A DNA stretch of 64,000 nucleotides from positions 1,388,202-1,452,201 of the forward strand of contig NW_002060946.1 in assembly GCF_000150275.1 (NCBI RefSeq), written 5' to 3'. The position numbers and the translations under genes are program-made. Positions 53,201 to 64,000 of this stretch are shown here, one piece after another. Source of the stretch: Trichoplax adhaerens. Lineage: Eukaryota > Placozoa > Uniplacotomia > Trichoplacea > Trichoplacidae. The notes under the pieces were generated by a model, which was given only the letters and a program-made list of their open reading frames with translations, had not been told where the DNA came from and did no database searches. Each line of letters begins with the position of its first letter. Position 1 is the stretch's first letter.

Positions 53201-55363
53201 GCTAATATGATTGACAGGGTAGGATTAGTAACGTACTTCATTCAGCTATACAGTAATAGTAGACAGTATTCTTTTTGGCTGTAATATTGATTCTTTAAAG
53301 TATTGATTGAATTTATATTGTTCCGCATAACTTGTGTTATTTACATTATCCCTTAAAATCAGGAAGATAATACCTAGACTAAAGATCTTGTAAAATATTT
53401 CTATCCAACATAGGTTATGATTTACCTAATCGATTATGTGCTCCCTAAGAATTATTTCGCTAACAACTTGCGAGCACTATCAGTCGATATGGCCGTATTT
53501 AGAGATTTACTTAGAGAAGAAGAGCCAGATTTATGCCAACATTTAGATAAATTACAAGCAGAAGCTGCAGAAGAAGCAGGCAGCGATTATGAACCGCCTT
53601 TAACAAACGTATTTACTATGCAATGGTTTCTAACGATTTTTGCTACTTGCCTGCCTCGCGACACAATTCTTAGAATTTGGGATTGTGTACTTCTCGAAGG
53701 ATCAACTGTCTTGGTTCGTACATCCTTAGCGTTGTGGTCGATACTCGGAGAGTAAGTACTCTGAATAAACGTTGCACAAGAAGCGCAGTCGGATTTACTT
53801 TATCAATTTGAATACTGCAGATATCTTGTATAAATGTAATGTAATCTTAACTGGATATTTATATCCTTATAGACGTATTTCCGCTGCAGAAAATGCTCAT
53901 GAATTTTATAGTATGATGGGATACATTTCACAGAAAATGTTAGAGGGCAGAATTATCGATCGTGATGCACTAATTCAGGTAAATTTTATTTAAACTACCG
54001 CGACATAACTCGTAAATTTACGGAAAACATAAGTCTTAAGCCTTCGAAAATTGTCAATTCACAAAATATTTTTAATATTCGTCCAGAAAATATATTCTAA
54101 TGGATCCTTCCCTCATCCAATCATCGAAGAACTGCGTGATAAATATACTTACAATATTACGCCATTTACGTCTTCAACTTCAGAAGTACCATCGAAATAT
54201 TCTACATCAGGTAGCACCGGAAGTACTCGTGATAGTGATGATGATGACGAGAATTACGTTGAATGTCCACAAACTCCGCCGGCGAAGTGCTTAGGAGGAT
54301 TTTTTCCATATCCAGAAGAAGGTAATTTTTATTGTGCCTCAATAACTGACTATTTAGAGTATTTAAAATGAAGAAGCTGGGTAACTTATAATTTTAACTA
54401 ATGCAAATACCGGATGAAGATTTAAAATTGAATTTTTTTGATGCCATCATCTTATTATTAAATGTAGATAAAAATACAGATGGTTTATTTAAGTATAAAA
54501 GGAAATTTAAAAAGAATAAAGAAGAGTCGTCCGCTGCAGGGCGTAAGCAAGCATTTGATAATACCTTTGTTTTGAAGAAGTCAGTTGCTAAAGAACTAAA
54601 GGCTTTACGAAAGCAATACTCGCAAATGAGACAAAAACAAAAGAATATGCAGCTGGTTGCGGAAAGCTCCGGCATGACCTCTTTACCTAAAGATGATCCG
54701 AAGTTAAATTTCGAAGGGTCAGAAGAAAATGAATCTCATGTTATCAATCATTTATTTGTTAGTAAAGGCCAAAAATGGAATCGATTATATGGTGGGGGAA
54801 AATCTTCAAGTATGAATGCTTATCCACAAGAGCAAAAAATAGGAGGATACGTAGATAAACCTCGCTCGCGTCATATATCCTTAGATGAGCAAATCGATGA
54901 AGAAGACCACGAAAAACTCGGATCTAAGTCTATGACTGACTTTAGTGAAAATAGTGGATCAACGAACGAAGAGAGGAATTTAATCAGCCAAATAAAACGG
55001 ACAAATTCTGAAAGTGTATCTGTAAGTAGCGTTTTTGGAAGTGCTGATACCGTATCATCCTATTATTCAGATGAAAGTACGCAAAAAGGAGTATCAAATT
55101 CTGGTCAAAAATCGCGCTTTGGCGTTCCGTTGGCAACCGCAAACTTTAATCCTTTTCCTACTCGAGGTGCATTAGAAGAGAAGCGATTAAAGAAATCTAT
55201 TAAAGTCGGAATTGGTCATACGAACGATGTCTCTGGTACTATTATGAATAACTCGGCTGCAAGTAATCGGTCTAAAAAAATTGCTGAAATTAATGGTATC
55301 CGGGCTATGATACGAATGAATAAATATCCTTCTGCCAAAAGTCTTTCAAACGAGTCATCGTGA
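47205..55363 (+). CDS. TBC1D30: TBC1 domain family member 30 (Rab GTPase-activating protein)
   Basis: TBC GAP of the TBC1D30 family; in vertebrates this family stimulates GTP hydrolysis by Rab8-type GTPases and is linked to cilium formation. Exons: 47205 (or 47355)-47796, 48698-48862, 52042-52103, 52293-52358, 52480-52599, 52714-52899, 53414-53751, 53873-53978, 54087-54321, 54480-55363. All phases agree: 917 aa from 47205, or 867 aa from the Met at 47355. I prefer 47355, because the upstream part crosses a run of eleven C and abuts repeats. The catalytic pair is present: arginine finger IVKDLHR (exon 6 start) and glutamine finger in VGYCQGFN. Highly conserved stretches include NNLRALSVDMAVFRDLL and PPLTNVFTMQWFL. 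The N-terminal exons match the long vertebrate isoform (SIVDSLLCEIYN; a basic helix ending QACSLKRR), and the C-terminal exon keeps LKALRKQYSQM. A C-terminal tail of about 300 aa is Ser-rich. Confidence 0.92.
48863..52041 (+). other. Long TBC1D30 intron 2 with alternative first exon
   Basis: A 3.2-kb intron, far longer than the others in this gene (about 100-900 bp). It contains a short three-copy repeat at 51.1 kb. At its end an ATG at 52002 is in frame with the next exon, suggesting an internal promoter and a short isoform. A 63-codon frame at 50690-50881 looks random. Confidence 0.55.
51100..51235 (+). repeat. Three imperfect copies of a unit of about 45 bp
   Basis: GAAAATGAAGGATAAAAGA at about 51107, GAAAATGAGGATAAAAAGA at about 51153 and GAAAATGAAGGATAAAAGA at about 51198, each followed by a similar TAA-CATAATT stretch. 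A diverged fourth fragment (CCCCGAAATGAAGGTTAAG) is near 51465. Confidence 0.7.
52002..52103 (+). CDS. TBC1D30: Alternative first coding exon of TBC1D30 (predicted short isoform)
   Basis: From the ATG at 52002 an open stretch MPLIRKFSLRRRK runs directly, in frame, into the normal third-exon sequence (G/R-E-D-T-Q-L-K-F-I-L-N-P). The acceptor used by the long form lies inside it (AAAG/GT at 52041-52042). Human TBC1D30 is known to have a short form with a different basic N-terminus ending in the same DTKLKF motif, so an internal start here would mirror that arrangement. The basic start could bind membrane; that is inference. Transcripts starting shortly before 52002 would be needed. Confidence 0.45.
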
Positions 55364-58300
55364 AAAAAAGTGTTAGATTAACTACAACAATCGTAATGCC
55401 ATTAATAACTTGTCATAAATGTTGAAAATATTTGTTATTAATGTATGCAATGTTACTTGTATGCCCTTAATTTACAACAGTATCAATGAAAGCAATTTTA
55501 TTGTAAAAACTATGAAAACAAAAGTATAATATATAAGATAGAGATATGTACATATGAGATGTGTTTACGTTATTTATTTCATGGAATTTATATTAAATTC
55601 ACAACGCTGCAATTATGATCTGGAAATTTGTTAGTGCTCTCCGATTTGTAAATGTAACTTAAGAAGCTAGACTATAAGTGATTTTTTTGTGAAGATATTT
55701 AAAGATAGTAACTACGCATATGTGGTGATTGCGAAAAAATTGTAGTCTTTGAACTTGTATGAAATACTCCAAAATTTCATTTTACAAATCTTGAATTGTT
55801 GTCATTGCTAATCGATAAAATTTTATTACGGCAGTCTCAAGCCGAAGTTTTTGAGTCTTGTGCGTCAAGTATCGCTGTTACGGCAACAGTATATTGGAGG
55901 TCACCGATTTCAAGTGATCTATTTATGTATTATCCAAATCTATGTAAATGATATAGTTATGATATTGTTACCTGGTATTAAAATTGTGGCAGTGTATATT
56001 ATGCGAGTTATTTATTCGGTTTTACTGTATAATTTTTAATTTATATTATAAAATCTCTATTAACATTATTTATTGCTTAACATTTGCTGCATTAAGAATT
56101 GACCGTGCAGTACGTGTAAATTTTGACCGTTTTAGAGAAGGGATTGAGATAATATTTCTTTATATTTTAGATTAAATTATCATAAGGAATAGCGACACCT
56201 TTAAAGTTTTATTTCTATTTACGTGATCGCAAAATGCTATTACTGTGAATTTGTAAGTACTTATAACAGTATGTACGTATATAATTGTTATTGAAGATAT
56301 GAGTCAATAAAAATAAAGTATTACCATAATAGTGAGACTTTCATTGAAGAAAAAGGTAGAAAGACAACTTTTATATTACACTACGTACGATGATTACTAA
56401 TTCATCGTAATTTGCATCATTCCAATGAAGAACTTAAATATCGAACCATAGCATCAAATTAAGTCCGTTTGAGAAAAGTATCTGTCAAATCATAAAGCAG
56501 ATAGTACCTTGAGTTGGTATACCTTCTTGCTAGCAAAATACGCGTATAATCGTATCAGAAAGTAACTTTTATGAAGTCGTTTAAATTTTACCTTGCAACA
56601 ATGACAATGATTAGGTTTAATGCGGACACTAGGTGATCATCAGTAGCCTAATACAGTAGAATATTTTCAGATGTACCTGTATATGAAGTTATACATATAG
56701 GTCATGATCAGTATTACTTTATTTACCAGAGTTTCACGACGTTCTGAGCAATTTCTGGCCAATATCCTTAGCATAGACGTAGTCTCCGGTAGCAGTGGCT
56801 TTTCAACGCATACTAAAAGGGCATACAGCCACTGTCCCTGCGATAAAGTAATGTATGAGGATATCTTATTATAAAAGATATAAAATAGTTTGCACTCTAA
56901 AACATTCACCAGCAGTAGTGCACAACGGTAAGGAAATATGCGGGAAATTATTCACTTACAAAGAGATCTGTAAATTCCTTCTGATTAAAGCCTTCAGTCA
57001 AATTTTCGAATGCTTTTATTAACACAGCCTAAGGATATTTGAAATCTTAATTAAACTCTAAAGGCATGAAATACGAACTTCAACATGCCTACAATAATAT
57101 CCATATAAGTAGTTTCTTCTAGTATGCCTAATTTATCTTAATAACTAAAATTAAATTAATATAGTAAACCAACTGTTGTATTACACTACTCAATCTACAT
57201 CGTTCGAATGATCATTAAAGTCAGTAGAAAAAAAATAAAATAATCACACCGTAAGCATATTATTAACTTCGATGATAATTCTAATTATTATTTCACCATA
57301 CTACGATAAACGTACGATTATAATTAATTTTTAACCTACATATTTCATGCTTGCCAATAAAGCTAGTGTTGGAGGATTTCCTCTCTATCAAAGTTGATTA
57401 ATGATTATTAACGTAGACTTTCATTCCATGATTTTTGTAACCTAAACTGAATATCCATGTGTAAGTTTAACATGAGTCTGACTTACATGTTTGTTTGATC
57501 CTAAGCAAAAAGTAAGCCAGCCATTTTCATCCTTCATAGCCGGCTGATAGTCCAGTGATCATTTACATAAGCAAGCCATGCATTTATATGGAAATAAGAT
57601 GGATGGAAAAGTGTTATGACGAATGTACACGACAAAATTCCTGGCAAGATACTATAATAGAATAAGCAGCTAATTTGCTTAGCGAAAAGTACAATAACAA
57701 ATAGCCTTTAAAAGTAGTTCACTATAACACTTATGGTAAAATTTACACCGTCTTACAAAATTAATATCGATCTTGGAGTTGCTTTTCATAAATTTGGCTT
57801 TGTATTGCATGAATTTCTGCATAGTAGATAAAACAGAAAATAAAAAATCAGCTTATAGTAGTAACATTCAATAAATGTTTTATACTTGTTTAACACTGAC
57901 AGTAGCTAGAGTCGTTAGGATTCTGTTACCGAAGCTATGTATGCAATTAAAGCCGCGTACAGTATTTTTTAGGCAAGGGAGGGAACTTTGACAGCTCAAA
58001 ATAACAAAATCATTTTTATACAGTTCAGTATAACTTGTACCTGCCGATTTTCTGAAAATGTGTGAATTAGAAAATCTTGTATTTCTTCTGATGGAGGAGT
58101 TGGTAGTAAACTGCTACTCTAGACATTTTAATTGATTCACAAGTTAATGATGGAAATATAAAGAGTATATAAGTAAATATATAATTAATTGTACTATTAC
58201 AATCATAATAAATGAATGAATAATTTGTACTACTTATTGAATTAAATTATAATTTTCTTCAAATTGCAATTATAGGCATAGATTTACATTGATTACTGTG

Positions 58301-59025
58301 TAGCTACATTGTAGATACATTGGCTGTATTTGCATCTTATGTTAATCATCTTAAAGACTAGTACCTTCGTGTAGTTTACTGTGCGCCTAGAATTAAATCG
58401 TGAAGAATCGAAATTTTCAGCAACGACAACATCTGGACAATTATTTGCTTCATGCCTATAAAAGTAAAATTGAATCGCACGATCTCGTTTAATTAATAGT
58501 GTTACCAACTATCAAGGAGATAAATTTGAAACTTAGATACTAAATCTTTGCGATCATTTCTATCCATTAGGTTATAATACTTTAAACAATAAGTTTACTA
58601 GAAATAAATAAATTAAATTATAGGCAGTGAAGGTGCAATTTTTTTACAATCATCAATGATTATCATACAACACCGCGTATCTGCATATGTAATTTATAAG
58701 ATTTAATATGTATTTTTATGAACAAAGTAAATACTATAGAGGTATACGAGTAGTATAAAAAAAATTTCTGGATATCCTTGGATCGTGCGTTAAAGCATTC
58801 TGATAGCTAACCGGTTTAACTCTGTATGTAAACAGTTTCATGTGCTACCTTTAATGTTATCAATTTATTGATGGTACTTGGGTACGAGTCTCATGGTATC
58901 TAAATTTGTCGATTGCAATAAACGTAAAGTTTTATGATTGTAGGCTGTTTGGATTTGTTTACAAATTCGATATTTAGTCGTTATACATGGATAATGTAAT
59001 CTCTACATTTGTAGGTTTAATAGCA
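55364..59025. other. Intergenic, TBC1D30 3' flank
   Basis: About 3.7 kb of AT-rich DNA. Short frames at 55851-56175, 56667-56909 (minus) and 58293-58508 (minus) carry no recognisable motif. No RNA gene seen. Confidence 0.5.
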
Positions 59026-59722
59026 TCATTTTTTGGCCTTGCATGCATACAGTACAAGCAAAGAGAAATCAACTAGTACGTCAGAAGATACGAACTGAAT
59101 ACAGTATGTAGACCAAAAATAGCATCCACTTTTGGCCTTGCATGCATACCGTAGATGCAAGGACAAATCAACTAGTACGATAGAAGATACGAACTGAATA
59201 CACGACTGTGTGTAGACCAAAAATAGCATCTACTTTTGGCCTTGCATGTATACAGTAGGTGCAAGGAGAAATCAATTAGTGCACAGAAGATACGAACTGA
59301 ATACAGTATGTAGACCAAAAAATAGCATCCATCTTTGGCCTTGCATGCATACAGTAGATGCAAGGAGAAATCAACTAGTACGACAGAAGATACAAACTGA
59401 ATACAGTATGTGGACCAAAAAATTGCATCCACTTTTGGCCTTGCATGCATACAGTAGATGCAAGTAGAAATCAACTAGTACGACATAAGATACGAAGTGA
59501 ATACAGGACTGTGTGTATACCAAAAATAGCATCCACTTTTGGCCTTGCATCATGCATGCAGTAGGTGCAAGGAGAAATCAACTAGTGCGACAGAAGATAC
59601 GAGCTGAATACAGTATGTAGACCAAAAAATAGCATTCACTTTTGGCCTTGCATGCATACAGTAGATGCAAGGGGAAATCAACTAGTACGACAGAAAATAC
59701 GAACTGAATATATAGACCAACT
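59026..59722. repeat. Tandem satellite array, 7 copies of a unit of about 100 bp
   Basis: GGCCTTGCATGCATACAGTA recurs with small changes at 59035, 59134, 59238, 59337, 59437, 59541 and 59644, so the period is 99-104 bp. Each unit continues with a GAGAAATCAACTAGTACGAC-like block, AGATACGAACTGAATACAG, TGTAGACCAAAAA and TAGCATCCACTT. Two units carry a short insertion (ACGACTGTG / AGGACTGTG). Open frames on both strands across the array arise only from the repetition. Array length may vary between individuals. Confidence 0.93.
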
Positions 59723-60113
59723 TCAAGTTAGCAGCATTGTACTGCAAGGTTAGCAAGTGCATTGGTTCAACCCTGTTAGAAAGTGCGTATTACATTAAAG
59801 TATGGTTTTCATTGGATAAAGGAGTAAAAAAGATTCATAGATTGCTTGTGGCCCTATCTCGACATTGCAGTTTATCTCAGAGTCTTTTAATCATCTGCCC
59901 ATATTTCAGATTTATAAGGAAGCAGTATACTGATGTCATTATCAAGCATTCTGGTATGACATCGATTGAGCATCATCCAATCTTGCACAGTAGCCTACTT
60001 GAGGTTGATTGAATCTTAGTGCAGGACTACTGTATTGATGCACCATTGCTTGTGTCAAACAGTCGATGAGGTAATGCAATGTGTAGAATAACATCATCTA
60101 TCTAGTAGCTATC

Positions 60114-60528
60114 TTACCGAACGTTCATTAAGTAATCCTCAGCGGAAGTTGGTACAGATTGTTGCAGCGATGGAATATTATCTCGACCATGATGGTCATC
60201 ACCTACAGGTAAACATCGCTCCATGGAAACGGCTAGCTGTTGAAAAGAATTCCTTGTATTACAAGGTGTTGGAGGTGAATGAGAGAATTTAATCAAACTA
60301 CTGCATTTATTGTCACTTACTGCATCCGTTGAGCAGGTAGGAATAGGAATCTGCAGTAATCTAGAGGAGGAAAATAAGGAATAATTCAATCCAGCTACTT
60401 GAAAATCATCTAGGCCGACGACCAAAAAGGAAAATACCTCCTCTAGACTCTCCTTTCCTCCATACAAATTCCTATGTTCTAATATCCGGTACTCTACTGC
60501 TTTCTCTTGTTGCAAGACAGTACTATCA
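60114..60528 (-). CDS. Possible terminal exon of an unknown minus-strand gene
   Basis: A minus-strand open frame of about 138 codons ends with a stop at 60114 and has no ATG at its beginning. A good acceptor (TTTCAG) lies at 60534-60529, so it could be a last exon entered in phase 2. Content is mixed, Ser- and Pro-containing, with no domain I recognise (for example VEYRILEHRNLYGGKESLEE). In DNA this AT-rich such a length by chance is uncommon but possible. No upstream exon was found before PIGN. Low confidence. Confidence 0.22.
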
Positions 60529-60990
60529 CTGAAACATGGCTAAAGCGACTACGATAATTTAAAGTATCTCGTAAATAACTGCTTTCTTATAGCTTGAAGA
60601 TATCATGTTCGCGTTATGCTATAGCAGTACAGGCGTCCGTAGCGACGTCCATTAATTAGAGAGTGACGTAAAGACGTTCTGACGTTTCGTTCAAAAAAAT
60701 GACATTCAATAGATCCTTATGAAACATCAATAATGATCTGGAGACTATTGTTTCTGTATAGGTAAGAGATATCATGTTTACGATGGCTTATAGACTTCAC
60801 TTGCAAATTAGATGTCGTCATCTATACAATTCTTTATGGAGTACCTTAAACATGATCCAATGTTGTATAGATTAGTTGGTGCTGAATTAGAAAAGCAATC
60901 TCGTCATACAACACCAATCTTCAAGCTAGAAACTTGCTTTCTTTTATAGCATTAATTTGCTAATGACGAATTTAAATGATGTGCGCATCC

Positions 60991-61023
60991 AATTTGTCTT
61001 CTATATGTTTTTGAAGACAAATT
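60991..61023. repeat. Perfect 11-bp inverted repeat (hairpin)
   Basis: AATTTGTCTTC at 60991-61001 and its exact reverse complement GAAGACAAATT at 61013-61023, with an 11-nt loop. About 400 bp upstream of the PIGN start. Could be a small mobile-element remnant, a regulatory palindrome or chance. Confidence 0.55.
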
Positions 61024-61424
61024 AGATCGACGTGTTATGATGGTAAATAGGCTAAGAAGTAGCTCAGTTCTTGATATAGGAACGCAAACATGAGCGTCTT
61101 GCTATACAATTACTATACCGTATTGAACACATTCTATACTGGACCTCCTTCATTAACTACAAGCCGAAACTCTACATTATATACTGTAGAGTTAAGTGAA
61201 AATAGTATCGGAAGATTCTATTACAGTGCATACTATGGTAGAATTGGTAGTATAAAGTACCCTAGACTGCTAAGCGAGTGACCCTCTTGACGTCTCAATC
61301 GCGACGTCGTACAACGTTCCGGCGGATTCCATAGAAACGGATACGAATACTCAATGCAGCTAGCTAATGGACTCCTGCAAGGTTTAATGTCGCTTTTCCT
61401 TGCCACTATTCAACTGGATTAAAA

Positions 61425-63932
61425 ATGACATCGCTTATCCTTTTGGGGATATTAACACATCTAATTTACATCATTGCTGTATTTGAAAGTTATATCCAAT
61501 CGCCACTGGTCCATGGCATGCAAGGACATTCAGTTCGTCAACGACCTCCTGCTAAACGTCTTGTCCTCTTTGTAGGAGATGGTCTACGAGCTGATAAGCT
61601 ATTTCATATCCAAGATAATATTGCAAGAGCTCCATTTTTGAGGTAATTTATTCATTCACATCATCCAGACATGATGGCATCATGTGTATGTTGGTGTTAT
61701 AATACCAGAATATCTTATTTCTATTTCCTTATGGATATATTGACCTTGACGTCGCATATCAACAAGCTACATCGATGCATACTGTAGAATAGATTATAGA
61801 CTGGAATAAGTGGCAACACTACAACACAGTTTAAATTTTGACTACTATTGAAATTTCAAGCTTGCTAGCTAAAATTGAACTATCGTTTAATTAATGACAA
61901 AATCTGAGCATGATACATGGTGTCTATAGCAATTGCTAATTTGGATTGAGTTGACATTTCAAAAATCAGATTCTTAGCACCATCCAATCAATTTACCCGC
62001 TAATAAATCGCATAATCGAATACCAGTCCTAAGCGGATAAGCAGTTGCAGTTGATGAAGCAGCAAATCATATGATTAAAATTTTAAAAATTCCTCCCAGT
62101 TTATCATGATGTTAACTATCCTACTGATACACCTTAAGTGACAATTATGTATGCATTAAAGGCTACCTATATAATTACTTGCTAGCTTGCTAACAGACCA
62201 GTAATATGATCATAATATTAAATTACGAGGAAGTTCTGGACGAGATGCGTAGTGTTCAATTCGAACTTTATCAACACTGATCGCACATTAGATTTAGTTG
62301 ACTAGGTTGCAATGTATCAGCATTCTGACATTTAAAACATTTACATTATTATGCAAACCTTCGCACTTTCTGACCTGAAATCGTAAAATACTATCATTGA
62401 TCGATATTGCAGTTTATGAACTGACGTCAGATCAACAGTCAATCAGTAAATATAGTTGAAATATGTATAATTTAGCTTGAAATAAATATACAAACAGGGA
62501 AATTTATTTTACTGTGCTTGATGTTACCAGGGAAAAAGTTTTAAAATATGGTAGTTGGGGCGTATCTCATACCAGAGCACCAACAGAAACTAGGCCAGCT
62601 CATATTGCATTAATCGCTGGCTTTTTTGAGGATATTACTGCCATCAAGAAAGGTAAGGCAATTGAATTATTGTAATGTACTGCATGTGAAAATGTCTTAA
62701 ATTGTTACATAGAAACAATAAACGAATACATCGAACTGTGCGTAATGTGTTAATGATTTTTATGAATATTTACAAATATAAAACCGTACTATCAATCAGA
62801 TCAAAGATACCCTATTCTTTGTATCGTTACAGGTTGGAAAGAAAATCCAGTCAAATTCGATTCAGTCTTTAATCGAAGTACTCATACATGGTCATGGGGC
62901 AGTCCAGATGTTCTACCTATTTTTAATAAAGGTTATTAATTTATTATAAACAGAAAGAACTAATGTAATATTTGATTTGAAACTGCTGGCATAAAAATGT
63001 TATCATACATCCGTCCTGAATGTACTCCCCAGCCGTCCTATTGTAACAGTGAAAACTTAGCACTAACAAACTTACGAATAATTTACTTATAAATATAAAC
63101 TAGCATTAACCTTCATTCTTTAATTTAAACAATGCATATATAACTGAACCCAGCCTACCTTGACTACGTTGAATAACAAGGGCTTTCTACTTCATTGAAT
63201 TTGATCTATGATGATGACTAAAAAGTTTTTACATTTTCTGACTCTCTCTTTATATAAAGGAGCTGCGAAACGAAAGATGACAACGTTTATGTACTCACTA
63301 CCATTCCAAAATTCTGTTTACTATAATGGTATTGTATTGGACAAGTGGGTGATTGAAAACTTCAGAAAGTTTTTTACCCAGGCAAAGTCTAACCAGGCTC
63401 TCAAACGAGCATTGAATCAAGAAGGAATTATGCTATTTTGTCATTTACTTGGAATTGATACTAATGGCCATTACTATAAGCCGTACTCCCAGTATGAACA
63501 TAAGTTGATATTTTAATAATTTTTGGCTTTAGTATTTAATTGTAATTTTCTGCTGTTTCAAGTTTTAACGTTATAATTGGTCCCTAACCTAGGCAATACA
63601 TAGAAAATATTCGTTATGTTGATACTGCAGTCAGGAAGATGGTTAACATTATTGAAGATTTTTTCGGCCATGATGGAAAAACGGCTTTTATTTTTACTTC
63701 AGATCATGGGATGATGGATTCAGGTGAACTAATGCAGTAACGAGAGTGCTAGTTACTATTATAAAATATATGTATTAAAATTCATCTAAATTTAACTTCT
63801 TCAACGCTGTAGGGTCGCATGGTTCTGGTAGAATACAAGAAACGTATTCTCCATTTATAGCGTGGGGAGCCGGAATTGCATGGCCGGTACATCCGAATCC
63901 AATTGATGACTATAATGATCGTTTAGCGAGTG
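61425..63932 (+). CDS. PIGN: GPI ethanolamine phosphate transferase 1 (5' part, runs off window)
   Basis: Adds ethanolamine phosphate to the first mannose of GPI-anchor precursors in the ER (family knowledge). Six exons are in view: 61425-61642, 62531-62652, 62833-62931, 63260-63503, 63593-63723, 63813-63932, all phase-compatible; the last ends at a GTATGT donor and the gene continues past 64000. An N-terminal membrane segment ([17 protein letters not shown]) is followed by SPLVHGM, then the alkaline-phosphatase-like catalytic lumenal domain: [12 protein letters not shown] (metal site), [11 protein letters not shown] (nucleophile Thr region), [20 protein letters not shown] and GSHG. These line up with human PIGN with no missing block. 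About 311 residues are present of a family length near 930. The intron after exon 3 has a weak donor (GTTATT). Confidence 0.92.
61643..62530 (+). other. PIGN intron 1
   Basis: About 0.89 kb, phase 2, donor GTAATT and acceptor TTACCAG. Nothing else recognised inside. Confidence 0.7.
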
Positions 63933-64000
63933 GTATGTTATGAATAAATTGATCGTGCATAAAAGTTTTCATGTTCTACACAGCGTATATTGCTCATGTT

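Larger units (their letters stand above)
59723..61424. other. Intergenic, satellite to PIGN
   Basis: Contains a possible minus-strand exon (60114-60528) and a hairpin (60991-61023), both listed separately. The plus frame at 59737-60012 starts in the satellite edge and I could not assign it. Clusters of GACGTC-type motifs occur at about 60630-60690 and 61290-61310. Confidence 0.45.

Noticed and set aside
59026..59553. Repetitive open frames with ACKAK-like and LVDFSLHLLY-like repeats
   Set aside because: Both strands are open only because the satellite unit lacks stops in those frames; no start context or conservation.
1..64000. CRISPR arrays, operons, origins, phage or bacterial islands
   Set aside because: Genes are intron-split animal genes; the direct repeats seen lack spacer structure, and no prokaryotic gene was found.

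Overview
The window looks like nuclear DNA of an AT-rich early-branching animal. The evidence is protein-coding genes split by many short GT-AG introns (mostly 50-400 bp), a complete laminin beta chain (an animal-only basement-membrane protein), orthologues of TBC1D30 and PIGN, an animal-type tRNA-Arg(CCU), and no bacterial gene organisation. A placozoan (Trichoplax/Hoilungia-like) fits the composition and gene content best, but that is an inference from memory and not shown by the sequence.

Layout. (1) 0.4-17.4 kb: six copies of one small secreted-protein gene. All share one architecture: a short signal-peptide exon, a phase-0 intron, and one long exon encoding a fibrinogen-like N-terminal piece followed by a conserved Cys-rich module. 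Copies A (375-1251), D (8720-9571) and E (12819-13685, minus strand) are intact. B (2890-3284) is truncated, C (4964-5814) carries one in-frame stop in an otherwise intact frame, and F (16531-17394) is a decayed pseudogene that is the inverted sister of E. (2) 17.4-19.4 kb: a 235-bp element with perfect 49-bp inverted repeats and an LTR-like stretch. (3) 19.4-29.1 kb, minus strand: a 21-exon laminin beta gene. My spliced model is 1754 aa with the full vertebrate-like domain order. (4) 32.0 kb: tRNA-Arg. (5) 33.6-43.5 kb, minus strand: a 19-exon gene for an unrecognised protein of about 1849 aa, charged and low-complexity for most of its length, with EF-hand-like units at the C-terminus. (6) 46.3-47.1 kb: two tandem duplications directly upstream of (7) 47.2-55.4 kb, plus strand: a TBC1D30-type Rab GAP with an apparent alternative first exon. 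(8) 59.0-59.7 kb: a tandem array of a roughly 100-bp unit. (9) 61.4 kb to the window end, plus strand: the first six exons of PIGN (GPI ethanolamine phosphate transferase 1), which runs off the window.

The large genes have no operon-like relationship. They are separate housekeeping or structural genes: laminin beta in extracellular matrix, TBC1D30 in Rab control linked to cilia, PIGN in GPI-anchor synthesis in the ER. The secreted paralogue cluster is the accessory, fast-evolving part of the window. Exon borders were set by eye from GT/AG sites, reading-phase agreement and remembered family sequences. All three complete multi-exon models sum to a multiple of three. No transcript or database evidence was available.
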